A stretch of 64,000 bases of DNA. Source: Proteobacteria bacterium UBA4457 (GTDB lineage: Bacteria; Pseudomonadota; Gammaproteobacteria; Ga0077536). The notes beneath the pieces are model-generated. The model did no database searches. It had not been told where the DNA came from and saw only the letters and a program-made list of their open reading frames with translations. The DNA lies in assembly GCA_002390205.1 (NCBI GenBank), contig DGOV01000074.1, positions 18,067 through 82,066 on the forward strand, written 5' to 3'. Position 1 is the stretch's first letter, and each line of letters begins with the position of its first letter. Below are positions 1-11,400 of this stretch, one piece after another. A program made the position numbers and the translations under genes.

Positions 1-2444
1 TAGCAACTTTCATAAATTTAAATGGAGAACAACAAACTATTACTGGGCCTGTGTCACCTGTTATAGGCCTTACTTCTCCTCCAAGCTTGGATGATTTAAG
101 TGAGGATCCCCAGGTTTCTTCATTAGAGCTTTCGAGCTTAAGTCCGAAACAATATGATACTTTAGAAATTTATGGTAATTACAACACTCCAAACGGCAAA
201 AGCGCAGGGCCTTTTTACAGTTGGAAAAGTAACGGCGATTTTATCTTTAATCAAGTGTCATCAAGTCTAGACATAACGCAAGAAATGGTAGATACCTACT
301 TGTCAGTTGAAGTGACTTATTTCGATAACTACGGAGTCCCAATCACTCTGTATCCAGACGGTACAGAACTAGTGATAAACGTCCAAGATGATCCCACAGG
401 CTGGGTCTGGATCCTTGGAGAACCTCAGGAAGGGAGTAAGCTAACTGCTATTGATAATATAGAAGATAAGGACGGAATTCGCGACCAGAAGTACATTTGG
501 TTGCTAGATGGTATAGCAATTGATGAGTCGCAATATGATTTTCTTTTTGAAGGCAGTAAAAACGAAACACTGTTAATTGGCCCTATCCTTAACAGTGTTG
601 ACAGAAAAATCTCAGTAGCAACAACTTGGACTGACTATCACAAAAACGAGAACGGAGAAGTTAACGAGCATCAAATATTTTCGGACGAAACATTCCCTGT
701 AAAAAAAGGGCCTGTAGAGGGCAATTTAACCCTTATCGTTGAAAGCAAGGAGTACGTTATTCCTGATCAGTTTTTCGAGCTTGACCTGTCGGTAGCGTCC
801 ATAACAGAAGATGAAGAGCCTTTACAGATTACTTCAATCCTGTGGGAGATTGAAATTGAAAGGCTTAGAGGTGACGGGACCGGATCAAGCGAATTAAGAT
901 TTACAGCTGGGGAGTACCGGGAGAGTCAGTCAGAACAAGGCGATTATGATGGAGGTATGTGGCCTTACTTTGAAGAGGAAGAGCCTGTCATCGAGGGTCC
1001 GCTGGTTGAAGACGACTGGAACGGCCAGGCCGAAATAGATTGTCCTGATTGTTGGGATTGCTTCGAAAGGTCTACCTACAAAGGCAAAAAAGCGCCACTT
1101 GGGTCAGCCTTTCATCAAAGATGCCCCTACCCAGGTTATCCAGAAGTTAGCTGTGAGGAATCTAAAGAAGATAAATGCAAGCAACTTTGCATTGACTATT
1201 GTTGGCGATGGGAAACAACGGAATCCGATGGGGATCTTCCAAGAGCTCTTGACGAAAACAGCAAGATTGTTGAAAGTTGGGTATCTAAAGGAGTTCGTAC
1301 ATTTACAATTGAGACTTGTGTCGAACCCCCACCGGAACTGGACTGCCCTCCACGAGATGGTGGCGCGTATCAATATGCTGTTTATCGATTAGTGACCCCT
1401 ACTTGGGATTATTACGAATGCACATGTTCTGTACCTGTCGGACCAAGGCAGACGATTCCAAGTAAGATTGAATACAGTCGGACCGGTCTATCTAAAGGGC
1501 CGTGGTTCCTGAACCCAGAAGAACGCGAGTTTCTTGGCTGGGGAGTTGACGAAATGGCTCAGGCGAATAACCTTAGCTGGAATGATCCTGGTTTCGACTA
1601 TGGTGACCTTCCTTTTGCAAGTGCGTACTTCTGGCCTGACTTAGGCTGCCGTTGGCAAGAATATTTCGACAGCTTGCTCCCTATTGACTGCTATCCACTA
1701 CCAATAAGACAAGATTTATGTGGCGGGAATAGTAAGCCTAATCCAGTTCGAGCCTTTGTTGTCACAGATTCTTCGGAAGTCCCAATTAAACAGAATCTAA
1801 TCCATGGATGGTCTGCATTTCCATTTCCTTATAATAGCAACCAATTTTGGATCAATCAAAATACAGACGATTACCTCATGCCGGAACAGCTTCCTCCGAC
1901 ATGTATTGGAGCGCCTGAGCTTGTAGGAGTTCTTGACCTTCGATCAGTGCCATATAGCTTTTACTCTTCAGACGAGGTCTACCAAGAATTGCTGGCCATG
2001 ACAAGTCCCGAGGGCTCTCCCGATATAAGTGAGCAGTTCTATGGCGGATACAGCGAATTTGACTGGATTAATAGTGCAATCCACGTTGGTGACCTTAGGC
2101 CGGGAGACATAGCTCATCCACCAAGGCCAGAACGCAAAAAGAAAAATACGCCAATTCCTGTCATTGTAGGTCCGAGACTTATCTTGCATGACATATCAGT
2201 CGGGACACGGCTAGGTGAAATGCAATCAATTATCCCTCACCTTAGCGGAGTTAAGCCAGAGAGCTGGAGGTTCACAGCGAACAAAGGAGCACTGAGTCCT
2301 GATAATGTTTTTAAAATTAACTCAGATGGAGTAATCAGTCTAGCGAATCAATCACCTGATCCTGGAAGTTATCAGTTTGAAGTTCAAGCTAGATGGAAAG
2401 ATGTTTGGTCTAAAAGTTTTGCCGTTGGCATTGACCTTTTTTAA
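1..2444 (+). CDS. Large Ig-like tail or adhesin protein, 5' end outside window
   Basis: The frame is open to the left edge without a stop, so the protein starts upstream; the GTG at 51 is probably internal. About 813 residues are visible. The first third has Ig-like segments with D-x-D-G followed by Y-x-W-L-x-D-G, as in cyanobacterial and phage adhesin repeats. A cysteine-rich stretch (bases about 1040-1210) has some fifteen Cys in short C-x2-C type spacings, which could bind metal or form disulfides. The last ~90 residues look like another Ig-like beta domain. It precedes the fibre array in the same direction, so a structural, host-contact role is inferred. No enzyme motif is visible. Confidence 0.7.
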   Translation, partial: ATFINLNGEQQTITGPVSPVIGLTSPPSLDDLSEDPQVSSLELSSLSPKQYDTLEIYGNYNTPNGKSAGPFYSWKSNGDFIFNQVSSSLDITQEMVDTYLSVEVTYFDNYGVPITLYPDGTELVINVQDDPTGWVWILGEPQEGSKLTAIDNIEDKDGIRDQKYIWLLDGIAIDESQYDFLFEGSKNETLLIGPILNSVDRKISVATTWTDYHKNENGEVNEHQIFSDETFPVKKGPVEGNLTLIVESKEYVIPDQFFELDLSVASITEDEEPLQITSILWEIEIERLRGDGTGSSELRFTAGEYRESQSEQGDYDGGMWPYFEEEEPVIEGPLVEDDWNGQAEIDCPDCWDCFERSTYKGKKAPLGSAFHQRCPYPGYPEVSCEESKEDKCKQLCIDYCWRWETTESDGDLPRALDENSKIVESWVSKGVRTFTIETCVEPPPELDCPPRDGGAYQYAVYRLVTPTWDYYECTCSVPVGPRQTIPSKIEYSRTGLSKGPWFLNPEEREFLGWGVDEMAQANNLSWNDPGFDYGDLPFASAYFWPDLGCRWQEYFDSLLPIDCYPLPIRQDLCGGNSKPNPVRAFVVTDSSEVPIKQNLIHGWSAFPFPYNSNQFWINQNTDDYLMPEQLPPTCIGAPELVGVLDLRSVPYSFYSSDEVYQELLAMTSPEGSPDISEQFYGGYSEFDWINSAIHVGDLRPGDIAHPPRPERKKKNTPIPVIVGPRLILHDISVGTRLGEMQSIIPHLSGVKPESWRFTANKGALSPDNVFKINSDGVISLANQSPDPGSYQFEVQARWKDVWSKSFAVGIDLF

Positions 2445-2503
2445 TAACGTTGTTACTCTTAACTAGCCCCTGGAACCCTATCGTGACAAGAGTCTAGCTC
2501 GAC

Positions 2504-5380
2504 GTGGCACTTTTTTCTGATAACATCACAATTAAGTACGGGTCCGATATGTCGGAGCTGGAGTTCCTAGGCTTATTAGGAAGTCCCCTAAATTCGCTAT
2601 TCAGAGGAGAGCTAGCTTTACGCGACGATACTGACGGCATCTTTTTGTATGGAATTAATACTGATGGAGATATAGCTCGAATTGTTCCTGAGTTGTCGGA
2701 CTTACCTAGTATTGATATATCTAATCCTCAGCTTGGTAACGCAATAGTATATAATTCGGATAATGGCGCCACTGACCGCCCCCCTGAATACCCAGGGAGG
2801 CCTTTAAATAAATGGATTAATGTACCAGCACCAAAACCTAATCTTTACGCTAATTCTTTAACAGAGCTAGGAGATGTAGACGTATATAACGCGTATGAAG
2901 GCCATACTCTTGTTTGGGACTCTTCAGCATCCGAGTGGCGGGAAGGGATTAGTGTTGAGATAGCAACGCTAGGAGATTTTCGCGATACCTCTATTGATTT
3001 TGTCCCTATCCAAGGTCAGACTCTTTTATGGAATGCAACGCTTGGAAAATGGGAAAACGGATTCTTCCCAGATAATCTGAATTCGTTGTCTGATGTTGAT
3101 GTAAGTACATCTCTTCCTTTAGACGGCGACGTCTTGCTTTACGATGGACTTCAAGGTTTGTGGGTACCCGGAGTAGTTTCCGGAGGAAATGCTAACGTTT
3201 TAATCCTCGACGATACTGAGGCATTGCCCGTAGCTGAACTGACCACTCTCGGAGTAAGTCAGCCAGAAGGTGAATTTTACTGGATAGAAGAAGACAATAC
3301 TAATAACTGGGCAAAAGCTATAACCGCAGGTGAGGTTTCTTTTGACGACTTCAAAGATGTAGACCTATCGTCTATTCAAGATGGACAAACTCTTCGATGG
3401 ACCTTTATCGATGGTCAATGGAAATTCATTCCATCAGATTATCTGCCAGGAGCTTTTGTTGCATCTTTCAGGGATCTGCATCCATCAGATTTTAGTGAGT
3501 TTGCCCTTGGAACATGCGGTATTGAACGCGGACGATATTTTGCTACTACTAACACTACTGGCCTAGGAATGTATGGCACTTCAGCTGTCGACGGAGGTAT
3601 TCATGTCTCTTATGACCTCAGGGATGAAGACAGGACTGTAGATAGTTTCTTTTATGGTTTGTTAAAGTTTCCGTCAGACCTCGAAGATGATGAAATCACA
3701 GGCCTCCGAGGCATTCGCCCTCTCACTGCAAACAGTTCCATTCCTTTTGCTTTAGCGGGAGAGACAGGCTGGAAAGTTGAATTTTGGATAAACGTTTCTG
3801 ATGTCAATCAATCTTCTGAAATACTAGATTATGGTACGATTAAGGTCGAGCTAGAAAACCAAAACATAAAAACAACTTTCTTGTCTGGAGGAGTGACTTA
3901 CACTAATTCATGGATTTTCCCTGATGGTTTAGAAGCAGGCTTGTCTTATTTTGTAGAATTTGGTGTTAGGCCTATTAGCGATTATCCCTCGTGGTACGAC
4001 GGACCGACTATTAACTGCAAAAAAGTTTTCATCAATGGTATTGAGTGCTATAATGAAAATGGCGAACTAGGTAGTGAAACTGCAATAAGTTCGGTTGACA
4101 CTCCACTGGATACACCAGATACAGCAGCTCAAGCATTGCCCGTTATTGGTCGAACCTTTGCCGGCTATCTTGCCAACTTGGCAATGCAGAATAACAGCTT
4201 AGCTGTCTCCGATTTTTCTTTTACAAATAAGCTAGCAAACTGGGGCACTAGACCTATTGGGATGGTCCCCGGTCAGATGGTAATAATGGAGGGCACTGAG
4301 GAGAGCGACCCTAATCGTGACAAATGTTTATGTACAAAAGGATACAATCCTGAAAAATGGGCAACAGACGAAGAGTATTATTCATTTACTAGATTTGGCG
4401 ATAGTCTAAGGCTTTTGGACCTAGCGGACGTAGATGAAGAAGCTTTTTCCCAGGAAAGCGGATATTTATATTACGATGCAGCAACCCAAAAGATTACAAA
4501 AGCGTCAGAGAGTCCAACAGACGCAAAGAACTATCGTCTTAGAAACGCAGAAGACGTTAGTTATCGGGATGACAGCAACAATTACATACAAAACAACGCG
4601 GTTCTGGCTTGGAGTACGGAGAGAAACTTATTCCGACCAGTCCCAACCAACTTAAGTTTTAGAATCAATGATGCTGAAGATGTAAATACGGAATCAGGCC
4701 TCACCGAAGGATCTACGCTGCACTGGAATCAATCGGCTGAAGAATGGCAAGTAGCGCCCAATCTTAACGCTGTTGCGGGTGATTTAAACTCTCTGACTGA
4801 TGTCGAGGCCCTCTTATCGTTTGAGAATTATACCCTTTTATATAGCGAAGCAAATGGAAAGTGGGTGACAGGCCCGGCCCCCGCCCAAGGAGTCGAAAAG
4901 CTAAGAGACATGGTCGATGTCGACGCTGATGACATAGAAGACGGGCAAATACTTGCATATAATTTTTTAACAAACAAGTGGTCTTCTGCTCCTAAACCCT
5001 ACCCTAAAGAGTTAAACGACATTGTTAATGTAGACACAGTTTCTCGTCCTCCTCGCGATGGGCAGGCGCTTACCTGGGATGGAGAACGGTGGTTCCCCGG
5101 AGACTTTGCAAAAGGTGGATCGTCTAGTGTCGAGGGGCTTTATGACGTACAGGTCAAGGAAGCTAGGGAGGGGCAAGTTTTAACCTGGGACGGTACTTAC
5201 TGGGCAAACAAAGAAGCGCACTCTGGTCGAGGGGATGGTGGCGACTTCGATACGGGCCAGATAAGAGTTAGCTTTACTTCTGGAGTGTGGGGAGGTGGCG
5301 ACTTTGACTTAGACTCATCAGATCGACCCATGGAAATGCTTGGATTCGGAATCTTTAATGGTGGCGGCGACTTCGACTAG
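2504..5380 (+). CDS. Tail fibre with DVD repeats, lectin-like domain and GGDF tail
   Basis: 958 residues from a GTG start; the N-terminus (V-A-L-F) matches that of the next gene. It contains many ~30-residue repeats of the form L-x-x-L-x-D-V-D ... G-x-x-L-x-W-D ... W-x-x-G, a repeat common in cyanophage fibres. Residues about 330-580 form a concanavalin/LamG-like region with the usual W-K-V-E-F-W-I strand. The C-terminus has three G-G-D-F motifs that recur in sister fibres. It probably acts in host recognition. No Shine-Dalgarno is obvious, so the GTG rests on the match with the neighbour. Confidence 0.75.
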   Translation: MALFSDNITIKYGSDMSELEFLGLLGSPLNSLFRGELALRDDTDGIFLYGINTDGDIARIVPELSDLPSIDISNPQLGNAIVYNSDNGATDRPPEYPGRPLNKWINVPAPKPNLYANSLTELGDVDVYNAYEGHTLVWDSSASEWREGISVEIATLGDFRDTSIDFVPIQGQTLLWNATLGKWENGFFPDNLNSLSDVDVSTSLPLDGDVLLYDGLQGLWVPGVVSGGNANVLILDDTEALPVAELTTLGVSQPEGEFYWIEEDNTNNWAKAITAGEVSFDDFKDVDLSSIQDGQTLRWTFIDGQWKFIPSDYLPGAFVASFRDLHPSDFSEFALGTCGIERGRYFATTNTTGLGMYGTSAVDGGIHVSYDLRDEDRTVDSFFYGLLKFPSDLEDDEITGLRGIRPLTANSSIPFALAGETGWKVEFWINVSDVNQSSEILDYGTIKVELENQNIKTTFLSGGVTYTNSWIFPDGLEAGLSYFVEFGVRPISDYPSWYDGPTINCKKVFINGIECYNENGELGSETAISSVDTPLDTPDTAAQALPVIGRTFAGYLANLAMQNNSLAVSDFSFTNKLANWGTRPIGMVPGQMVIMEGTEESDPNRDKCLCTKGYNPEKWATDEEYYSFTRFGDSLRLLDLADVDEEAFSQESGYLYYDAATQKITKASESPTDAKNYRLRNAEDVSYRDDSNNYIQNNAVLAWSTERNLFRPVPTNLSFRINDAEDVNTESGLTEGSTLHWNQSAEEWQVAPNLNAVAGDLNSLTDVEALLSFENYTLLYSEANGKWVTGPAPAQGVEKLRDMVDVDADDIEDGQILAYNFLTNKWSSAPKPYPKELNDIVNVDTVSRPPRDGQALTWDGERWFPGDFAKGGSSSVEGLYDVQVKEAREGQVLTWDGTYWANKEAHSGRGDGGDFDTGQIRVSFTSGVWGGGDFDLDSSDRPMEMLGFGIFNGGGDFD

Positions 5381-5415
5381 AGTTCGGGATCCTAGTAAAA
5401 CGTTAAGGCTTGAAC

Positions 5416-8400
5416 GTGGCTTTATTTCCAAAAAACCTGGTATGGAGACACTCGGGAAATTCTTTAGAAGGAATAAGAAGATATATGGCATCATTCCCGG
5501 ACTCTCAGGTCCGGCCAGGCGAATTGATAGTTCTGGATGGCCCGGACGCTTACGGGGATCCTCGTGTCTCTCTTATGACGCTAGACCCGTTTCACAATGA
5601 GTTAGCAAGCGTTTTCGGCACGATCGATCAGTTAGCGGATGTGCCATTCCCCTCGAGATTTGCGCTTGATAGAGGAAATTGGCCTCATGGAAGTTGCTTG
5701 GTGTGGTATGAAGTCAGGATGGATGTCCACCCAGACGACCTGTACGGCCCATTAGTCAATTATGGACCGGGTTGGCAGGTTAGACGTGCTTTCCCCTATG
5801 ACATCTCTGAAAACTCCGTCGAGGAGTTTTATGATGTAGACTCTGTTTCACTTCCCGAGAAAATCGAAGGAGACTCATTCGTCTACTCTGTAGCTAACAG
5901 TCGGTATGAGTCAGCTCCGGGTTTTGGCGACCCGTCAAAAAATATTGATCCTTCGGCAGACCTTGATGATTTAGTCGACATAGTCTATACTGAACCAGTT
6001 GAGGGGAATAGTCTTATAAAATGGGATCAAGTTGCAGGAGAATGGAAAAATGTGTATCTAGAGCCTTTCCTATCTACGAGAAGCGATGTAAATTTCAATA
6101 ATATTAATCCAGAGGACCAGCAAGCCTTAGTATATGGTGCTTTCGAGGAAAAGTGGCAAGCGCAAGACATAAGTACAGAAGGGGCTGTAGTTATTCCTGA
6201 TGGCCGACGAAGCAGAAATAAAGAACTCGAGTATTTAGTGCTTCCAGGAACTCATGAAAGCCTGAATGGCAAAATTCTTGATTTTGGGCTAGGCGTCACA
6301 AGTGAGCCGACTCCTTCTCAGCCCCATGGTCATGACTATGTACTAAATGCAGCCTCTGAGATCCGAGCTGAAGGGGTGACATCAGAATTCTGGGAGCGCT
6401 TTCCGAAAGGATCTTTTTATTTTGAGGCTCCTCCTGGGCTCGACTATGGCTTTTTACCTTATTATGAAAGAACAGGCTTAGCTAGAGAACGGTATGACCA
6501 CAAAGAAGTACAAGGGCTATCAAAGGAGTCTCGCTTCCAAGATATTAGTGTCTCCTCTAATATAACCCCTATACCGGGATTGCTTAATCCTTCTGGGCAA
6601 TATTATGGCGACTATACTATTCAGTTTTGGTTTCGCATGGCGACCGATGCTGTTGAAGGCATTGACGACCGAACACTGTTTTCCTTATACGCCTACGGGC
6701 TAGGTGGTGGAGGCGATGAACTAAGCGTTGTAATCACAAAGAAGGGTGGTGAGCGATACATTAATAGCCCTCCCCATGCTATGTCACTAGTAGTAAGATA
6801 TCCTCGCTCTGGAGTTTTTCCTTGGATTACTGAGCGGGACCTTCTATTTAATATTTATCCTGATATCGATTACCATGTAGCTGTCCAATGGGACGCAGAA
6901 GCACAAAGGCTCAAGACTTGGGTGGATGGTTCATTAAGGCTAGCCTTTGAAACTCCTGACTTAGATAGCTTTAAGTACATCGATCTTGAGAGCCTCTTCA
7001 TAGGTCGAAACATGAGAGGGTATATTGCTGATTTCAATATAACGTTAACTACTGAGTACAATGAAGACTATGTCGAGCGACTCGCTTACTCAAAGGATTT
7101 CAATCCTCCCGGTCACTGGGGCAGAAAACTAGTAGAAGGACCCAAGGCGTCGTTAAAAACATTAGGGTTAACTAGAACGGGCCTCTTTAGCTGGATTTCA
7201 CAGGAACAGCCATATGCTTGGACTACTGCATTTGGCCGAAATCAATTTGATACAGTTAGTCAGTCTTTAGATATAAACTACGGGAGCCTTCTCTCTGGTA
7301 ATATTTTGAGTTGGAACGCTGCTGAAGGGAAATTATCTTCAACCAAGTCGATACTAGCAGGAGATGATTCTGTTTCTAAGAATCCAGGAGATCTCGCCGG
7401 CACGGCATTTAATTCAGTAATAGATGCTGCTTATTATAAGATTGGCCAAGGAACTCAAACAGGCAACATTAAGCCTATGGATTATCACAGGAAAGGAGAT
7501 TTTCCTTACAATGATGCCGGAAGCAACTATTTTTGGGGGGGAGAATTAAGTTTTAAAGCCCCGGTCAATTTAGCAGGCCTCCCAAGCGTGGTTTCCCTTC
7601 CATCAGGAAAAGCTTGGCAGATTCCTCACGATAGAAAATACAGCGATTTATTTGAGAATCAGACTAGCTCTTATTTAAGTCTAAACAGAGAGAGGGACAC
7701 TGAAATTGAGGATTGGAGACAGGGGTTACCCTCTGAACAAAACTCTTTCCTTTCTTGGGGCTTTAGATTTAAGCTAAACGAAGCGATAAGTGATTATGGA
7801 TCGACGACAATCGCCCAGGGTGGTGATGTTTCATTAAGAGTAGAAGGAGGTTTCTTCACAATAGATGTTAGCCTCCGGATTAGCTCTGGATACTTTCCTG
7901 ACGGGTTTACATTAACTAATGAATGGATATATGAAAACGGGTTCTTTGAAAATGCAACAATAACTCTTCCGGGCGAAAATGTTGTTGCTGATCGTGATTA
8001 TGAAATCTCGATCTTAGCAGACTCGATAGAAGGGAAGTTCAGCGTGTACTTAAATGGCAGGCGTCAATACATAATTGTACAGGCCCCATTTCCTTCTCCG
8101 GGATCCACATCAACTTCAGTTGAAGTGTTTTCCCAAGAGAGTAATGCAGGATTGCCTCAATACCTTGCTATCGGAAATTATTCTAGAGACATTGATCATG
8201 CTCTATCGCCTACTTTATTTTCCGGCGGAACTGCTTGCCTTTACGGTGCTTTTTTTAGTTTTGATCGCAGAGAAGACTTTAAGCATCAGCGCTACTATGA
8301 TTTCAGTGCTTTCTATGATGCCAGGATTAGTCAGCCCGGGGTATCTTTATTCACCGGAGCTAGATCTCAAAGTCCGGGATTTTCTGACTATTTTAGTTTA

Positions 8401-11400
8401 AACTATCTTTTCGATAATATTGCTGATCAATTCCTTCAGTCTTCAAGTGAGCTAACCAGAAAAAACGAACGATTATGTCAGCTTGACGGAGAGTGGATCG
8501 GTTCCAGTCAAAATCTTTATAAACGCAACTCTCCGTATTTTAGTACCAGAACTTCAGAATCCGCCTTCTTATATCAGAGTAAAGACTCAAATTTCGGTGC
8601 GTCCGGCTCTTTCAGGACTTTTTCCTCAGATTACTACATTGCTCAAGGCGTCAATAACTACAATGCTTTCCAAGATGTACTTGCGTACGATATAAGACTT
8701 GCTGATGGAGAAGTCTTGGTATACAATTCTGGATACTGGACAAACAGTTTAATTGATGATTTTTCTCCTATTCGTGTAAGCGACAAAGAACCAATGGGTG
8801 TACTCCAGGATGGTGACACTTTATACTGGAGTGTAGCAAGAAATGGATACATCAATGATCAGCCTCGCAGTTACATTCAATATGGATTAAAAGATATAAC
8901 AAATGTTGAAATAGCTGGACGCTTAAAAAGCAATGATATGTTGATTTATAATTACCCTGAACGAAAATTCGAAAGCAAACCTGTTGATTATTTTAGCCGC
9001 ATAAATAGTCTTCTTGATGTCAGTCTTACGGAAGGTATAGACGAAGGAGACGTTCTTTCATGGAATTCTAAAAGCAACTCTTTTTCTCCAGAAGACCCTG
9101 ACCCTCAGATAATTACGCCGCATTCTCTCCTTGACGTCGATCTGCTTGCAGAGCCACGCTCTCCGGGATCGCATCTCAACCATTACAATTACCCCACTAG
9201 TGACGTAATAATTTTAGTCTGGGATGGAAGAAAGCAGCTCTGGGTAAAAGGAGAAACTTACGGTTATTCGTATTCAGGGTCTTATACAAACAGAATCGTT
9301 GAAGGAGAGCATCAGACTCATGGTCTCCGCGACTTTTACATTCGGCGCCATGCTAACAGGATGTTAGGGATAAGTGAACGATGGTATAAAGGACCGTGGG
9401 ACGCTCAAAAAGGTGCTTGGTATGACGAAAGTGGAGATATTCCTATTGACTATGTAAATTCAGCTCAGCCTTGTTCTAACTCTCAAAGAGGAGATGGCGG
9501 CGACTTTAATTATGCAGAGACGAGTACTGGAATGGCTTTAGGTATATTGGGTGGAGGCGACTTTGAGAACGGAGTAGAAGATCCTCCTGTCGAAATGATT
9601 ATAGGTCAAGATGGTGGGGAATTTGTCGAAGCGATCGAACCTGTTGGGCTACCGCCAAGAAACAACGATCCTGTGTTTAGCAATACAGCTTATATCCTCG
9701 ACTTCGAGGGAGACCATCCGTTTAAGAATAAATCTCTCAGAGGTAGCATTACGCCTGGTGGTATTAGAGGCAACGCAACGTTAGTATCGAGCGGAGGCGC
9801 CTTTGACGGAAGGCATGTAAAGATTACTGACTGGGTGAGCAGCGAAGAACATGAAGAAGACGATAGTTGCGTATTCTTTTACCCTGAGGGCTACTTTGAT
9901 GTAACAGAATATAACTGGAGTATTAGTTTTTACTTTAAGACCGAAGAAACTGCAGAAAATCGTAATGAATATCTGTTCTCCCAGGGTGATTTATTTATCG
10001 GTCAAAATCAGATTCCAAAACCGACGCATCTTGTCCTTGAGCATAGATTTTTAGAAAACGGGGACACAAGCTCAAGCTTGAAATTTCGTTGGCACGACAG
10101 CCGCAATGAAGACTATTACAGCAGCCCCTGGGAATTCGAAATGCAGATTTCAGATAATACTATAAACTATGGCGAATGGGAACATTTTGTCATTGCGTAT
10201 GATGCAGAAGCTAGCCTTTTGTCGGCTTTTTACGCAGGAAGCCGGATAAGTCACCTCGATTTAAATTCTTTGGAGGGCATGATTAGTGATGGGATGGGAG
10301 AAGGAATTTGGAGTGGCATGTATGTAAATACACATTATCAACAAGGGTTCTGCCTCGGAGGAAGGAATGCAGTAAATGCTACATTTGCTGGAATCGGGCC
10401 ACTGATTGGAGCTGTAGACGATTTCAAGCTGACTACACTTAGCTGTGAATATGATCCAGCTCTTGAGTCTATCCCTGTTCCAGGATCGCTAGTTCTAGAA
10501 GAGTTTCCTCCTACTTTTGACTACGAAACGCTTTTACCATTAAATCCAAGAATTGTTAGTATTTTAGGATTCACGGGAATGCCTGAAGCATATCCCTACG
10601 CAGACTCGTTATGGGACGTTACTTATGACAGCGTCGGTTTTGTCTGGGGAGATCACTCTAGCTTCGTTGACGTAGCGGAAGGAGATACGCGCCTAGAACC
10701 TGTTCGGCTTCCTGTTTTCACAAGGCCTGAGGCCCCTCTCAGGAGAGACGTAAGCGTAAATTACGAGGCAGACCCCAAAATAGCTTCCATGACAACAGCT
10801 TCCATGATACATGGATTAGCCACAATTAATAACCAGAGTGACTATCAATTAAGCATTGAAACGGAACGAATGGGAGGTCAAGGCCTTTTGACGCGCTTGA
10901 CTGATGATTTGGCGATGAATTACGAAGATTTTACTTTTGAAGCTATCTACACAAGGAACCCACCGAGAGAAACCGCTACCATTCGTAATACTCCTATAGA
11001 GACTTTTAACATAAAGAAAGGTATGGCTCTTGTCGTTGTTGCAGCAGAGGAAGACTTGTCCGATCCTACTGCCGGCGACTCTTGGGGAATTAGACTACTA
11101 ACCTCTGTTGAAAAAAGGTCGGAGCTAGTGGCGCATGAAGTGTATCCCGAAGGCGTTCGTTTTGAATGGTGGACCCAAGACAACGAATATCATCATCTTG
11201 ATTTTCTTTATGGCCCAGATGCTCTTGACGGAACACCCAAAGATCGTCCTTATGATTTCTCTGTAAACGAAAATCAGGAACCGGGCGAAGATATGTATGT
11301 AGAGGACACTAGTTACAATCCATTACGATTGCAACCCGGGAATTACAATCATACTGTTATTCAACGTAGCCTTCGGAAGAGTTCCATAACAGTATTTCAC

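Noticed and set aside
1099..1392. Overlapping 89-97-residue frames on both strands within the first gene
   Set aside because: They are alternative frames of the cysteine-rich part of the long open gene, without ribosome sites or recognisable domains.
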